Source: DATKDP01 sp035546335
GTDB lineage: Bacteria > Acidobacteriota > Thermoanaerobaculia > Gp7-AA8
NCBI GenBank assembly: GCA_035546335.1
Contig: DATKDP010000060.1
Span: forward strand, 1 to 64,000
Direction of reading: 5' to 3'
DNA: 64,000 nt
Notes under the pieces: model-generated
What the model was told of the DNA's origin: nothing
The model's database searches: none
Seen by the model: only the letters and a program-made list of their open reading frames with translations
Position numbers and translations under genes: made by a program
Shown here: positions 42,182-51,532 of the stretch, in pieces
Position numbering within the stretch: the stretch's first letter is position 1
How the letters are laid out: each line of letters starts with the position of its first letter

Positions 42182-43108
42182 ATGATGAAGACCACCTGTA
42201 CTCGCTGCCAGCGGCAGATCGACGCAACGGCGCGAATCTGTCCCTTCTGCAATCACGAGCAGAGCATCCGAGCGGAGGAAGATCTTCGCGCCGTCGAGGT
42301 GTCTTCGCGACCGGCGACGGGCCTACCGCCCGGAACGGCGACACGACCGCGCTGGTCATCGACGAAGATTCTGGTCGGCGCGGCCGTGCTCGTTCTCCTG
42401 GCGGCGACCTTCGCGGTCGGTGCGTTGTTCCATACGGTCACCGGCTCACTCCAGCGCCAATCGGGTCGGGCGTCGAATGCGGAAGACGCGACCGAGACGC
42501 CGGCGGCCTCTCCTCAACGCGAACGGAGCTTCGGCAGACTCGAGCTTCAGCCGGTGGATCCAACCGAGACGATCGGCCAGGCGATCACGTCGGCTCCGGT
42601 TCCCGATCCCGACGCCGCATTCGAGGATGGTTACGGACGAAGTGACGCAACTGCCCTCCCCGCGGAGCAGTATGCGCGTATCCTGGAAGAAGCACGCCGT
42701 GAGCAGGCGCCTGCGACGTCGACGGGAGCCATCGATCCTCGGACCATCGTCGACCAGCAGCCGGTCCGGCCGCCCCCGATTCCACGCCAGCAGCCCGTAG
42801 ATAGGACTGCCGAAGGCTCGCCCGCCTCGTCTCGCGAGGGTGGCAAGCGAACCCTCCCCGTCCCCATCCACCAGCCGTTGCCGAAGATCGACCGGAAGAA
42901 GGAGATCAAGGAAGACGGAACGCTTCGGTTCAGGCTGCTCGTCGGACGAGATGGCCAGGTGAAGGAGATCACGGTCCTGCAGGGAATGCCCGGATTGACG
43001 CCGAAGATGATCTCCGCAATCCAAACCTGGCGGTTCAAACCGGGAACCGTCGACGGCGAACCGATCGAGTCGAATTTCGCGGTCGATATATCCTTCAAAG
43101 CTCCATGA
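42182..43108 (+). CDS. zinc-ribbon membrane protein with TonB-like C-terminal domain
   Basis: 308 aa, in order: a double-CxxC zinc ribbon (TCTRCQRQIDATARICPFC), one transmembrane helix (ILVGAAVLVLLAATFAVGAL), a Pro-rich linker of about 130 residues (PVRPPPIPRQQPVD) and a TonB C-terminal-like domain (LRFRLLVGRDGQVKEITVLQ; SAIQTWRFKPGTVDGEP). The ribbon would be cytoplasmic and the TonB-like domain periplasmic. TonB normally carries proton-motive energy to the outer membrane. The N-terminal zinc ribbon is unusual. The start is ATG 42182, 37 bp after the previous gene. Confidence 0.85.
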   Translation: MMKTTCTRCQRQIDATARICPFCNHEQSIRAEEDLRAVEVSSRPATGLPPGTATRPRWSSTKILVGAAVLVLLAATFAVGALFHTVTGSLQRQSGRASNAEDATETPAASPQRERSFGRLELQPVDPTETIGQAITSAPVPDPDAAFEDGYGRSDATALPAEQYARILEEARREQAPATSTGAIDPRTIVDQQPVRPPPIPRQQPVDRTAEGSPASSREGGKRTLPVPIHQPLPKIDRKKEIKEDGTLRFRLLVGRDGQVKEITVLQGMPGLTPKMISAIQTWRFKPGTVDGEPIESNFAVDISFKAP

Positions 43109-43737
43109 TCACCGACAAGATCGAGTGCAAGGCATGTGGCCGGCAGATCGACAGCGCCGCGAAGCTCTGTCCCTATTGCGGAGCCAACCCCGAGACGGGC
43201 GTGCGCTTCGATCCGACGCCGATTCTCCGGGAACATTTCCCGACGGCTGAGCAGGGACAAACGCGGCAACTGCTCGACTTTCTTCGAAACCGCCAGGCGC
43301 TCGTCATCGGTGCCGTCGTCATCGCCATGACCCTGCTGGCCTTCGGGCTGCACGCGCTCGCCGAGCGCCGAAACTCGCGTGCGGTATCCGACGTGCCGGC
43401 AGTGCCGCTGACGGAGGTTGCCGATCTTAGCAATCGCGAGGCGGAAACGGAGGAGCTCCCGATTCCGGATCTCGAGCTCGAGCACGACGGAAACCCGAGC
43501 ACCATGCGACGATTCCTCGTCGAGCCGGGGGCGGTCGCCCCACCCGAGCCGGTCGCTGCTCCCCCTCAGGCACCGTCACCATCTCCCAATCGCGTGCAGC
43601 CAGGCGCCGGATCGCGTCAGGCGCCTCAGCCGAGAATCTCGCCGAGCCCCGCTCGAGATATCGCGACTCCCCCGCCCACGGACCTCACCGATTCAGCAGC
43701 TCCCAGCGCCGGCAATGACGAGCCGCCGCAACCATGA
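43105..43737 (+). CDS. zinc-ribbon membrane protein
   Basis: 210 aa. N-terminal zinc ribbon (ECKACGRQIDSAAKLCPYCG) very similar to that of the preceding gene, one transmembrane helix (ALVIGAVVIAMTLLAFGLHA), then a low-complexity Pro/Ala tail without a folded domain. It may be a partner or decayed paralogue of the TonB-like protein. It is coupled to it by ATGA. Confidence 0.75.
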   Translation: MITDKIECKACGRQIDSAAKLCPYCGANPETGVRFDPTPILREHFPTAEQGQTRQLLDFLRNRQALVIGAVVIAMTLLAFGLHALAERRNSRAVSDVPAVPLTEVADLSNREAETEELPIPDLELEHDGNPSTMRRFLVEPGAVAPPEPVAAPPQAPSPSPNRVQPGAGSRQAPQPRISPSPARDIATPPPTDLTDSAAPSAGNDEPPQP

Positions 43738-43747
43738 GCCGTGATTC

Positions 43748-44449
43748 ATGATCGAGATCCTCGTCATTCTCGGAGCCCTGGCCCTTCTCGGGTGGCTCCT
43801 GCTCTACATGTTCGCCCAGCGGCGGGAGAGTGGCAGTCTCGAGCTGATCCAGCGAGGGAACTATCTCGAAGCGATGGCGGAGGCGCAAAAAGAGATCGCT
43901 TCGCGCCCGGCGAGTCCGGAGCCTCATCTGCACCGAGCCGTTGCGGCGAAGTTGCACGGCGCTCTCGAGGAAGCGCTGCGCTCCTATCGTGACGTCCTGC
44001 GGATCGACAGCGACGATGCAGAAGCCGCCGAAGGAACAGCGCTCTGCCTCACCTGGCTCGATCGCGACCTGCCGGAGGCGCGGCGATTGATGGAGCGGAC
44101 GATCCAGGCGCGTCCGGAAATCCAGGAGTTCCAGGCTCTGGTCCTGGCCTTCATCCTCCTGCGCTCCGGAGCTCGCGATGATGCGATGCGCCTCTTCCAC
44201 GACAATCAGGAGCTGCTCGAGACCCGTTTCGAGGCCGATTACACCGATCGCGATCCCCTTCTCGCCGAGACGCTCCATCTCTACGGCGTCATGTCTGAAG
44301 AGGCGGGGAAATCCGATCGAGCCGCGAAACTCTACCGGCAAGCGGCCGAATGGGCACCGGGAAGCATCTTCGACCGCTGGTCTCGTGAACGGCTTCAGAG
44401 ACTTCCGACGCCAACCGGTCAGGATCCCGCCGCCCTCCCTCCCGAGTAG
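43748..44449 (+). CDS. membrane-anchored TPR protein
   Basis: 233 aa. An N-terminal helix (ILVILGALALLGWLLLYMF) anchors a run of TPR-like repeats (LIQRGNYLEAMAEAQKEIAS; HRAVAAKLHGALEEALRSYR; LYGVMSEEAGKSDRAAKLYR). No catalytic residues. It starts 10 bp after the zinc-ribbon gene, the sixth gene of the VWA-led run. Confidence 0.75.
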   Translation: MIEILVILGALALLGWLLLYMFAQRRESGSLELIQRGNYLEAMAEAQKEIASRPASPEPHLHRAVAAKLHGALEEALRSYRDVLRIDSDDAEAAEGTALCLTWLDRDLPEARRLMERTIQARPEIQEFQALVLAFILLRSGARDDAMRLFHDNQELLETRFEADYTDRDPLLAETLHLYGVMSEEAGKSDRAAKLYRQAAEWAPGSIFDRWSRERLQRLPTPTGQDPAALPPE

Positions 44450-44574
44450 ACCAAGCCCGCCAGCATCCGAGGGGGTCGGGCAGATGTGATCCCGAGTAGA
44501 ATGAATCCGATGCAAAGCAGCTCGGCAACTACTCCGGGATGCATGCCGCCGCTCGCGGCTTGCGGAACGAGAGG

Positions 44575-45435
44575 ATGAAACTGTTCGAGACTGTCGCCGG
44601 CTGGCTCGGGCGCGCCGTCCGGGCGCTCGACACGGCCGAGCTGAGGCTCGGGCAGACCGAAGTGACTCTGCGCAACCTCATCCTGCTGGTCGCATCGGTC
44701 CTGCTTCTCTTCTACGTCACCGCCAGGCTGAAACACTGGCTCGTCCGGAGGATTCTCTCGCGAAGTCAGATGGACGTGAGCGCTCGCCACGCAGCCGGCA
44801 CTCTCTTCGGCTATTTCGTTCTTTTCGTCGGCCTGCTGGTGATCTTCCAGACGGTCGGAATCGATCTGACCGCTCTGACGGTCGTTGCAGGAGCGATCGG
44901 CGTCGGAATCGCCTTCGGACTCCGCGACATCGCGAACAATTTTCTCAGCGGGCTGATCATACTTTTCGAACGGCCGGTGAAGCTCGGCGACCGGATCGAA
45001 GTCGGGAATGTCGAAGGAGATGTGGTCGCCATTCGCGCGCGAAGCACCACGGTGGTGACCAATGACAATGTGGCCATCATCATCCCCAACTCGAAGTTCA
45101 TGACCGAAAACGTCGTCAACTGGTCGTACACCGACTCCAGGATCCGGTTCCGTGTCCCGGTTCAGGTGGCCTACGGCACCGAGCTGCGGCGATTGGAGCA
45201 GACTCTCCTTCAGATTGCGCGGAACAATCCGGAGGTTCTCACCGATCCACCACCCGCAGTCCGTCTGATGGCATTCGGAGAAAGCGGACTCGATCTCGAG
45301 CTGCGAGTGTGGACGGACAGCAGCCTGCATCGCCGCGGCAAGCTCGTGAGCGATCTCAATTTCGAGATCGAGCGAGTGTTTCGCGAAGAAGGAATTCAGA
45401 TTCCTTATCCGCAGCGCGACGTGCACCTTCGCTGA
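44575..45435 (+). CDS. MscS-family mechanosensitive channel
   Basis: 286 aa from ATG 44575; ATG 44539 would add twelve residues. Three hydrophobic segments lead into the conserved pore helix and beta domain VVAGAIGVGIAFGLRDIANN, then LIILFERPVKLGDRIEV, followed by the IPNSKF motif and a mixed C-terminal domain. It releases solutes when membrane tension rises. It lies 125 bp after the TPR gene and may or may not belong to the same transcript. Confidence 0.92.
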   Translation: MKLFETVAGWLGRAVRALDTAELRLGQTEVTLRNLILLVASVLLLFYVTARLKHWLVRRILSRSQMDVSARHAAGTLFGYFVLFVGLLVIFQTVGIDLTALTVVAGAIGVGIAFGLRDIANNFLSGLIILFERPVKLGDRIEVGNVEGDVVAIRARSTTVVTNDNVAIIIPNSKFMTENVVNWSYTDSRIRFRVPVQVAYGTELRRLEQTLLQIARNNPEVLTDPPPAVRLMAFGESGLDLELRVWTDSSLHRRGKLVSDLNFEIERVFREEGIQIPYPQRDVHLR

Positions 45436-45437
45436 CT

Positions 45438-46676
45438 CTACCGGTCCCATTCGCTCGCCACGAGCAGGTGGAACTTCCGGCGAATCTTCTGCATCGAGAT
45501 GGGCTGAACGGACGGATGAACCCGATTGGTGAGAAGTACCATGATCAGATCGCGGTCGGGATCGATCCAGACCGAAGTCCCTGTGAAGCCGGTGTGACCG
45601 AACGAGTGCAACGAAAGCATGGCCGTCGGGCCATCGGGATCCAATGAAGGCAATTGCCACCCAAGACCACGATTCTCCTCGAGACCAACCGTGTAGTTGC
45701 GGAGTGACCGATCGATCATCGATGCCGGCAGCAGCCGCTCGTCCCGTGACAGATGGCTCCGCGCCATCGAGAAAATCTCGCGCGCCGTCGAGAAGAGGCC
45801 GGCGTTTCCTCCCATCCCCCCCATGTAATACGCATTCCCGTCGTTGACTTCTCCCCAGATCAGGTAGTTCCGAAAATGCGGAAAGGTCAGCCCGCGCTCC
45901 GCCACCATCAGCCGCTCGTTCCCGTTTCCCCATTCCGTGGCCGCGATCGTGTATTTCATCTCGGGCGGCGGATTGAACAAGGAGCGAGTCAGCCCGAGCG
46001 GCGCAAAGATCTTCTCCGCAGCCAGATCCTCGGCCCTCTTCCCGGTGATGCGCTCGAGCGCGAGGTGCAGCAGGATGAACCCGAGGCACGAGTAGATCTC
46101 GCGAGTCCCGGGAGCATATCGCAGGGGCCGCTGCACCAGCGCCTGCAGGTAGGCGCGATCGCTCATCCCCGCCGTGTAGAGCGGATACCACGCCTGAAAC
46201 CCTCCGCGATGCGTGAGCAGATCGATGAAGGTGACGTCCCGTTTATCGGTCTCGCGGAGCTCGGGCATGTGTTTCGCGACGCGGTCGCCGAGATCGAGCA
46301 ACCCTTCGGCTGCCGCTCGAAGAACGAGAGTGGACGTGATCAGCGGCTTGGTGAGGGAGGCGACGTCGTAGATCGTGTCGAGCGAGGTTTTGATCTTCGC
46401 CGGCTTCAGGGCGGCATGCCCCAGGGCATTCTCGACGCGAATTCCGCGGGCGTCACCGATGGCGTAGACGGCGCCGGGAAAGCTACCCACCTCGATCTCG
46501 CCGGTGAGCAGCCGATCGACCTGATCGCGCAGTGAAGCGAACCGCGTCTCGTCACGGCCGCTTCCGATTGCGGATGGTGATTCCACGTCATCGATCGCGC
46601 GGTTCACGTCCGTTACCTGTTTCCTCACGCGCACGAATCGTTCCGGACCTGTCTGTCCTAGACACGTCATCGTCAT
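45438..46676 (-). CDS. serine hydrolase of the beta-lactamase/PBP-like family
   Basis: About 412 aa from ATG 46676 (ATG 46670 also possible). SxxK is in VASLTKPLITS, the second motif is YSCLGF (Tyr kept, the usual Asn replaced by Cys), and FGHTGFTGTS is the HTG-type third motif. No signal peptide is evident from this start. Such proteins are often esterases or D-aminopeptidases rather than true beta-lactamases. It converges with the MscS gene (2-bp gap). Confidence 0.88.
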   Translation of the reverse strand: MTMTCLGQTGPERFVRVRKQVTDVNRAIDDVESPSAIGSGRDETRFASLRDQVDRLLTGEIEVGSFPGAVYAIGDARGIRVENALGHAALKPAKIKTSLDTIYDVASLTKPLITSTLVLRAAAEGLLDLGDRVAKHMPELRETDKRDVTFIDLLTHRGGFQAWYPLYTAGMSDRAYLQALVQRPLRYAPGTREIYSCLGFILLHLALERITGKRAEDLAAEKIFAPLGLTRSLFNPPPEMKYTIAATEWGNGNERLMVAERGLTFPHFRNYLIWGEVNDGNAYYMGGMGGNAGLFSTAREIFSMARSHLSRDERLLPASMIDRSLRNYTVGLEENRGLGWQLPSLDPDGPTAMLSLHSFGHTGFTGTSVWIDPDRDLIMVLLTNRVHPSVQPISMQKIRRKFHLLVASEWDR

Positions 46677-46832
46677 TGTAACCAGAGTCGAGTGCGATTG
46701 ATCGTCCGTCCGGCTCGAAAATATCTCTTCCCTTCCGAATGTTCACCGCTACGAATTCCATGCTGGAGAGGGGAAAGTGAATCTGCTAAGATCCGCCGTC
46801 CTCTGAAAGCAGAGCTCAGGTACCTCGACCCG

Positions 46833-49800
46833 ATGTTCCATCTCGAAAAACTACAGATCTCAGGCTTCAAGTCCTTCTACGACCCCGCTGAGATGACCTT
46901 CCCCGCGAAGCTGACGGCGGTTGTCGGACCGAACGGCTGCGGGAAGTCCAACATCTGCGACGCGATCATCTGGGTCCTCGGCGAGCACCGCGCCAGCAAC
47001 ATCCGCGGCGACACGATGGAGGACGTGATCTTCCAGGGGTCCGCCCGCCGGAGGCCCCTCGGCATGGGGGAGGTCACCCTCACCCTCGCGACGAACAACG
47101 GCCATCCTGCCGCAGACGACGGCAGGATCACGATTCACCGCCGGGTGTTCCGGACGGGGGAATCGGAGTTCCGCCTCAATGGAAAGAGAGTCCGGCTGAA
47201 GGACATCGCCGACATCCTGATGGACACCGGACTCGGGATCCGGAACTACTCGGTGATGGAGCAGGGAAAGATCGATCTGATCATCTCCAACAAGCCACAG
47301 GATCGCCGCAAGCTCATCGAGGAAGCCGCCGGCATCACGAAATACAAGACGAAACGGCGCGCGGCGGAGCTGAAGCTGGAGGAAACGCAGGCGAATCTTC
47401 TGCGGATCGACGACACGCTCGCCGAAGTCACACGGAATCTCAATTCTCTGAAACGCCAGGCCGCAAAGGCCCGCCGGCACAAGGATCTCACCGAACAGCT
47501 CTCGACGGCGAAGCGCTCCCTCTATGCAGGGCGAATCGTTTCCGCCCGACAGGAGCAGGAAGCGAGCGAAGCGGCGGTCGCCGCAGCTCAGAACGGCGAG
47601 AGTGAAGCCGCGGCCGCGCTGGCACGCGACGAAGCGCTGCTCGCCGAGAACCGGACCGCCTTCGCCGAAACGTCGAGTCGCGCCTCCCGGTTGCGCGAAG
47701 AGATCGCCCGGTTGAGCGCCGAGGCGGAGCGGCTCCGCTCCTTTCTGCAGCAATCGGAGACCAACCTCGCGGATCTGCTCCATCGGCTCGACACCTCACG
47801 CACGCAGGTCGCTGCACTCGACGAAGAAGGAGCCGAGCAGCAGCGCCTCCTCGATGAACGAACGGGCGGACTCGAGCGGGCGATCGAGGATCGAAACCGG
47901 CTTCGCACGGCGGCGGACGAGATCGAGCGAGAGCGCCAGGACAAGGGCGATCTGGTCCGTCGACACGAGAAGCATCTCGCCGATGCCCGCGAGGGTCTGA
48001 TGCGGACGATCGCGCGCATTTCCGAGTCGAGGAATCAGGTTCATCAGATCGAGATCGCGGTCGAGAAGTGCGAGTTCTATCTCGGAAAGCTCGAGCACAC
48101 GGCGCGTCGTGTCTCGGAGACGCGCGACGGAGCCCACGATCGCGTCGTCGAAGCCGGCCGCGGAGTGACCGAGGCCGAAGAGCTTCTCGCCTCGGCGCAG
48201 CGCGCAGCTCGCGAGGCGCTCGAACATCGCGAGGAGCTCACGGCCAGGCGCGATGCGATGCGCGACTCGCTCGTCGGCGCACGCGATCTGATCTCCCAGA
48301 CCACCTACAGAATCGATTCGCTCCGCACGCTCCTGACCTCGCTCGAGCTCCAGGACGAGGACGTGCGGCTGGCGATCCTGGAGATCGCTCCTTCCGCGAC
48401 CTCCGCGGCGGAAGCGGTGCGCGCCGCCGAAGGATTCGAGGCCGCGCTCGACGTCCTCCTGGGAGAAATCTCGAAGGCCGTCGTCGTCGAAGACTCGCGC
48501 ACCGCGGTCGAGGCGATTGCACGCCTGCGCGAGCGGAGCGCGGGACGCGGCGCCTTCATCGCTCTCGACTACACGCCCGACTCCGAAGGGACGAGACGCG
48601 GGAATGCCGCACAGTCGATCGTCGGCGAAGGGGCGGCCGCCGATGCCGTCCGCGCTGCCGTTCCGGAGGCCTACTTCGTCGAGACGCTGGAGCAAGCCAT
48701 CGCCGAGGCACGCTCGAGGCCCCACGCAACGTTCGTCACGCGCGACGGCGACGTCGCACGCGGCCCGTTGATTCAGGGTGGCCGGAAGGAGAGTGCCCAG
48801 CCCGGCGTCTTTTCGATCAAGCGCCAGATTCGTGATCTCGAGGAGATCATCGGCGCCGAGGAAGCCCGCGCCACCAGCTTCGCCGCCGATCTGCAACACC
48901 TGGAAGAAGAGCTGCAGGCGGCGGATGACAGCCGGATCATCGCCGACGAGCGACGGCGCAATGCCGAGCAGGCGCTTCGCGACCGGATCGGCGACCGAGC
49001 ACGCCTGGAAGAAGAGCTGCAGCGGCTGGAGAAGGACCTGGCCGTCGCCTCGGAAGAGAAGACTCTCTATGGAGAGGAAAAGGCTCAGCTCCAGCTGAGA
49101 CGCGCCGATGCCATCGATGACCTGCGCCGGCTCGAAGAATCCGAGCGATCGATTCAGCAGACGATCCGAGAGACCGAAGAGCTTCTACAGAACGCTCGCG
49201 CAGAGTTCGAGGCGATCACCGAAGTCGCGGCGAAGGCGCGTGTGGACGTCGAGACGGCCGCGGGAAATGTCAACGCCATTCAGCGCGAGCATGACAATCT
49301 GTCGCGCGTCGTCACGTCACTCCGATCGCGCGCGGCTCAGCTTCATCACGACATCGATGCTCTGGTCATGCGCCAGGAGGAGACGGAGCGGGCGGGCGAG
49401 CAGGCTCGAGGAGAGCTCGAGATCACGCTCGACACACTGCGAAGCCGGGGTGATGAGCGCGTCGCGATCGAAGCGGCGGTGGCCGACCTCGAGCAGGTCG
49501 TGCGAAGCCTCGAGCAGGCAGCCGCGGTTGCCCGCGACCGATGGACTGCCGCACGCGAGGCGCTGTTCGAGGCCAAGCGCCGGCTGGATCGCGCACGAAG
49601 CGCATTCGATCTTCTGCGCGAGCAGGTGCTTCTCGATCTTCATGCCGGGCTCGACGCTCTCGCCGAGGTCGAGCCTCCCGGCGACCAAGAGGCGAAGGCG
49701 GTGCTGGAATCCGAGGTGACGCGACTCTCCGAGCAGATCGAGAGGATCGGCCCGGTGAATGTTCTGGCCATCGATGAGCATCGGGAGCTGGAAGAGCGCG

Positions 49801-50351
49801 AGACGTTCCTCCGGACGCAGCGGGACGATCTCGTTCAGTCGATCGAATCGCTCCGGGCGACGATCCGCAAGATCAACATGACCTCGCGCGAGATGTTCCG
49901 CGAGGCGTTCACCTCGGTCAATCAGTGGTTCGGCGAGATCTTCTCGGTGCTCTTCGGCGGAGGGAAGGCGGCGATGCAGCTTCTCGACGAGGAGGACGTG
50001 CTGGAGAGCGGCATCGAGCTGATCGCTCAGCCGCCGGGAAAGAAAACGCAATCGATCGCTCTGCTGTCGGGTGGAGAGAGAGCGTTGACGGCGCTCGCTC
50101 TTCTCTTCGCGATCTTCCGCTACAAGCCGAGCCCCTTCTGCATCCTCGACGAGGTCGATGCTCCGCTCGACGAGGTGAACAACGAGCGGTTCATCCGGCT
50201 CGTGCGCGAGATGTCACGCGACACGCAGTTCATCATGATCACCCACTCGCGGCGGACGATGGAGGCGGCGGACGTCCTCTACGGCGTGACGATGGAAGAG
50301 GCCGGATGCTCGCGGCTGGTCTCCGTCTCGTTCGCCGACCTCGAGTCGTGA
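46833..50351 (+). CDS. smc: chromosome segregation protein SMC
   Basis: 1172 aa, full length. The Walker A motif is VVGPNGCGKSN near residue 35, followed by long coiled coils, a central hinge (around 500-650; RGAFIALDY, ARGPLIQGGRKE region) and a second coiled coil. The C-terminal signature is LLSGGERALTALALLFAI, with Walker B in FCILDEVDAPLDE and the D-loop NNERF. SMC with ScpAB condenses and separates chromosomes. Homology begins at ATG 46833 (MFHLEKLQISGFKSF), although the frame is open upstream. Confidence 0.96.
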   Translation: MFHLEKLQISGFKSFYDPAEMTFPAKLTAVVGPNGCGKSNICDAIIWVLGEHRASNIRGDTMEDVIFQGSARRRPLGMGEVTLTLATNNGHPAADDGRITIHRRVFRTGESEFRLNGKRVRLKDIADILMDTGLGIRNYSVMEQGKIDLIISNKPQDRRKLIEEAAGITKYKTKRRAAELKLEETQANLLRIDDTLAEVTRNLNSLKRQAAKARRHKDLTEQLSTAKRSLYAGRIVSARQEQEASEAAVAAAQNGESEAAAALARDEALLAENRTAFAETSSRASRLREEIARLSAEAERLRSFLQQSETNLADLLHRLDTSRTQVAALDEEGAEQQRLLDERTGGLERAIEDRNRLRTAADEIERERQDKGDLVRRHEKHLADAREGLMRTIARISESRNQVHQIEIAVEKCEFYLGKLEHTARRVSETRDGAHDRVVEAGRGVTEAEELLASAQRAAREALEHREELTARRDAMRDSLVGARDLISQTTYRIDSLRTLLTSLELQDEDVRLAILEIAPSATSAAEAVRAAEGFEAALDVLLGEISKAVVVEDSRTAVEAIARLRERSAGRGAFIALDYTPDSEGTRRGNAAQSIVGEGAAADAVRAAVPEAYFVETLEQAIAEARSRPHATFVTRDGDVARGPLIQGGRKESAQPGVFSIKRQIRDLEEIIGAEEARATSFAADLQHLEEELQAADDSRIIADERRRNAEQALRDRIGDRARLEEELQRLEKDLAVASEEKTLYGEEKAQLQLRRADAIDDLRRLEESERSIQQTIRETEELLQNARAEFEAITEVAAKARVDVETAAGNVNAIQREHDNLSRVVTSLRSRAAQLHHDIDALVMRQEETERAGEQARGELEITLDTLRSRGDERVAIEAAVADLEQVVRSLEQAAAVARDRWTAAREALFEAKRRLDRARSAFDLLREQVLLDLHAGLDALAEVEPPGDQEAKAVLESEVTRLSEQIERIGPVNVLAIDEHRELEERETFLRTQRDDLVQSIESLRATIRKINMTSREMFREAFTSVNQWFGEIFSVLFGGGKAAMQLLDEEDVLESGIELIAQPPGKKTQSIALLSGGERALTALALLFAIFRYKPSPFCILDEVDAPLDEVNNERFIRLVREMSRDTQFIMITHSRRTMEAADVLYGVTMEEAGCSRLVSVSFADLES

Positions 50352-50420
50352 GGAACGTGGCGAGGCTGCCCGACTCCCACAAGGGAGCCCATTGAGCATT
50401 GACCATACCGATGTCCACCA

Positions 50421-50518
50421 GGAAGACTCATCGATCGCCACCGTCGGCACGAGGCCTCGACCCTGGAGTGTCCGCTGGACGTCGCGCACATCGAGCCCAG
50501 GCCACGGAAGTAACTCCC
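50421..50518 (-). pseudogene. VOC (glyoxalase-fold) gene remnant, left copy
   Basis: The minus strand encodes DVRDVQRTLQGRGLVPTVAI, then DESS, which matches the intact end of the VOC remnant at 51358-51530. The first 73 bp (50421-50493) are a direct repeat of 51442-51514. At 50495-50518 a 24-bp piece of the same gene's 3' end is present in inverted orientation. The rest of 50352-50666 holds no gene I can support. Confidence 0.7.
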
Positions 50519-50666
50519 TTCAGGTGAAAAGCTGTCCTCACCTGCTGCGTCGTCCGATTCCATCTGCCATTTGTACCTTCGAATGGCGAAGGCTTCACGG
50601 CACAAAGCATCTCGACCACGAAGCGGGTCGAGCAAGAGCGGACGAACGGAAAGCCAGCGTCCCTGT

Positions 50667-51125
50667 TCAGCCACGCCGTTTCCTCGCCATTCGCAGCACC
50701 CGAACGTCGGCCCTGTCCTGATCCCGACCAACCGTCTCTTTCTCCCGGATCAGATCATCGAGCGATACGAAATTCGCCGGCACGCCGGCAAAGTGACCTG
50801 CAACCCGCTTGCGCCAGAGCGAGGCGAAGTCCGCGGATGCGAGCCTCGAAAAGGTCGATGCGTGATGGGGCCACACACCGAGTTGAACGATGTTGCCCGG
50901 CGAGGTCAGATTAGAAACGGTCAGCCCGAGATCAGAACCGAGGAAGCTCCGGATCGCAGCGAGCACCCGTTCTGCATTTCGAAGCTTCGGGTCAACGAGA
51001 ATGTCGAGGTCTCTCGTCGCTCTCGGCCGTGCGTGAAATGCCACCGCGTGAGCGCCCACGATCAGGTAGCGCACGCCGTGCAGGTTGAACGACTCGAGCA
51101 ACTCTTCGTAGTCGCGGGATTTCAT
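50667..51125 (-). CDS. MNT-type nucleotidyltransferase-domain protein
   Basis: 152 aa from ATG 51125, with GAGGT 5 bp upstream. A small nucleotidyltransferase fold: YLIVGAHAVAFHARPRATRD followed by LDILVD gives the two metal-binding Asp residues, then VPANFVSLDDLIREKE. Relatives act as antitoxins (MNT/HEPN) or are of unknown function. The small frame at 50992-51303 upstream overlaps it and looks like its usual partner. It is bracketed by two VOC gene remnants in direct repeat. Confidence 0.75.
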   Translation of the reverse strand: MKSRDYEELLESFNLHGVRYLIVGAHAVAFHARPRATRDLDILVDPKLRNAERVLAAIRSFLGSDLGLTVSNLTSPGNIVQLGVWPHHASTFSRLASADFASLWRKRVAGHFAGVPANFVSLDDLIREKETVGRDQDRADVRVLRMARKRRG

Positions 51126-51303
51126 CGATACCTCGCGCTTTGAGACTGCTGGCAAGACAGTCTGCGACCGCCGCGACGCGTTGATCGGGGGTCAGCTCGT
51201 CGAACCAGAACCGGAAATCCTCGCTCTCGGCTTCATCGAGCCGGACGACGGACGCGGTCCAGATCCGTCCGTGACGATCGGCAGCACGCCCACGCCGTTC
51301 CAC
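50992..51303 (-). CDS. small protein coupled to the nucleotidyltransferase gene
   Basis: Up to 103 aa. The segment VVRLDEAESEDFRFWFDELT, then PDQRVAAVADCL and RLRRVARVV, matches the pattern of short proteins that I recall being encoded directly upstream of such nucleotidyltransferases. The frame runs 134 nt into the nucleotidyltransferase gene, unusually far, so either the real stop was lost or this is a genuine long overlap. The start is uncertain (GTG/ATG near 51303 or a later Val). Confidence 0.5.
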   Translation of the reverse strand: MERRGRAADRHGRIWTASVVRLDEAESEDFRFWFDELTPDQRVAAVADCLASSLKARGIDEIPRLRRVARVVQPARRALPDRGRSRGGISRTAESDERPRHSR

Positions 51304-51357
51304 GAGTCGAGTCTAGCACTGGTCCGGGCATCGGATGCGCGATCTCCCGCACGGGAG

Positions 51358-51530
51358 CTACTTCCGTGGCCTGGGCACGTGCTGATCGATCAGGATCGGG
51401 TTCCCGTCGGGATCCGTCAGCACCATGCTTGCGGGGCCCGTGGAGGACTCATCGGCCGCCACCGTCGGCACGAGACCTCGATCCTCGAGTGTCCGCTGAA
51501 TGTCGCGCACATCGTCGAAGTCCGGCAGGG
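51358..51530 (-). pseudogene. VOC (glyoxalase-fold) gene remnant, right copy
   Basis: The C-terminal end of a VOC-family protein reads DVRDIQRTLEDRGLVPTVAA, DESSTGPASMVLTDPDGNPI and LIDQHVPRPRK, and ends in a TAG (51358-51360). The N-terminal half is absent. It shares 73 bp with the left copy at 50421-50493. The DPDGN motif is typical of the glyoxalase/bleomycin-resistance fold. Confidence 0.75.
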
Positions 51531-51532
51531 TG

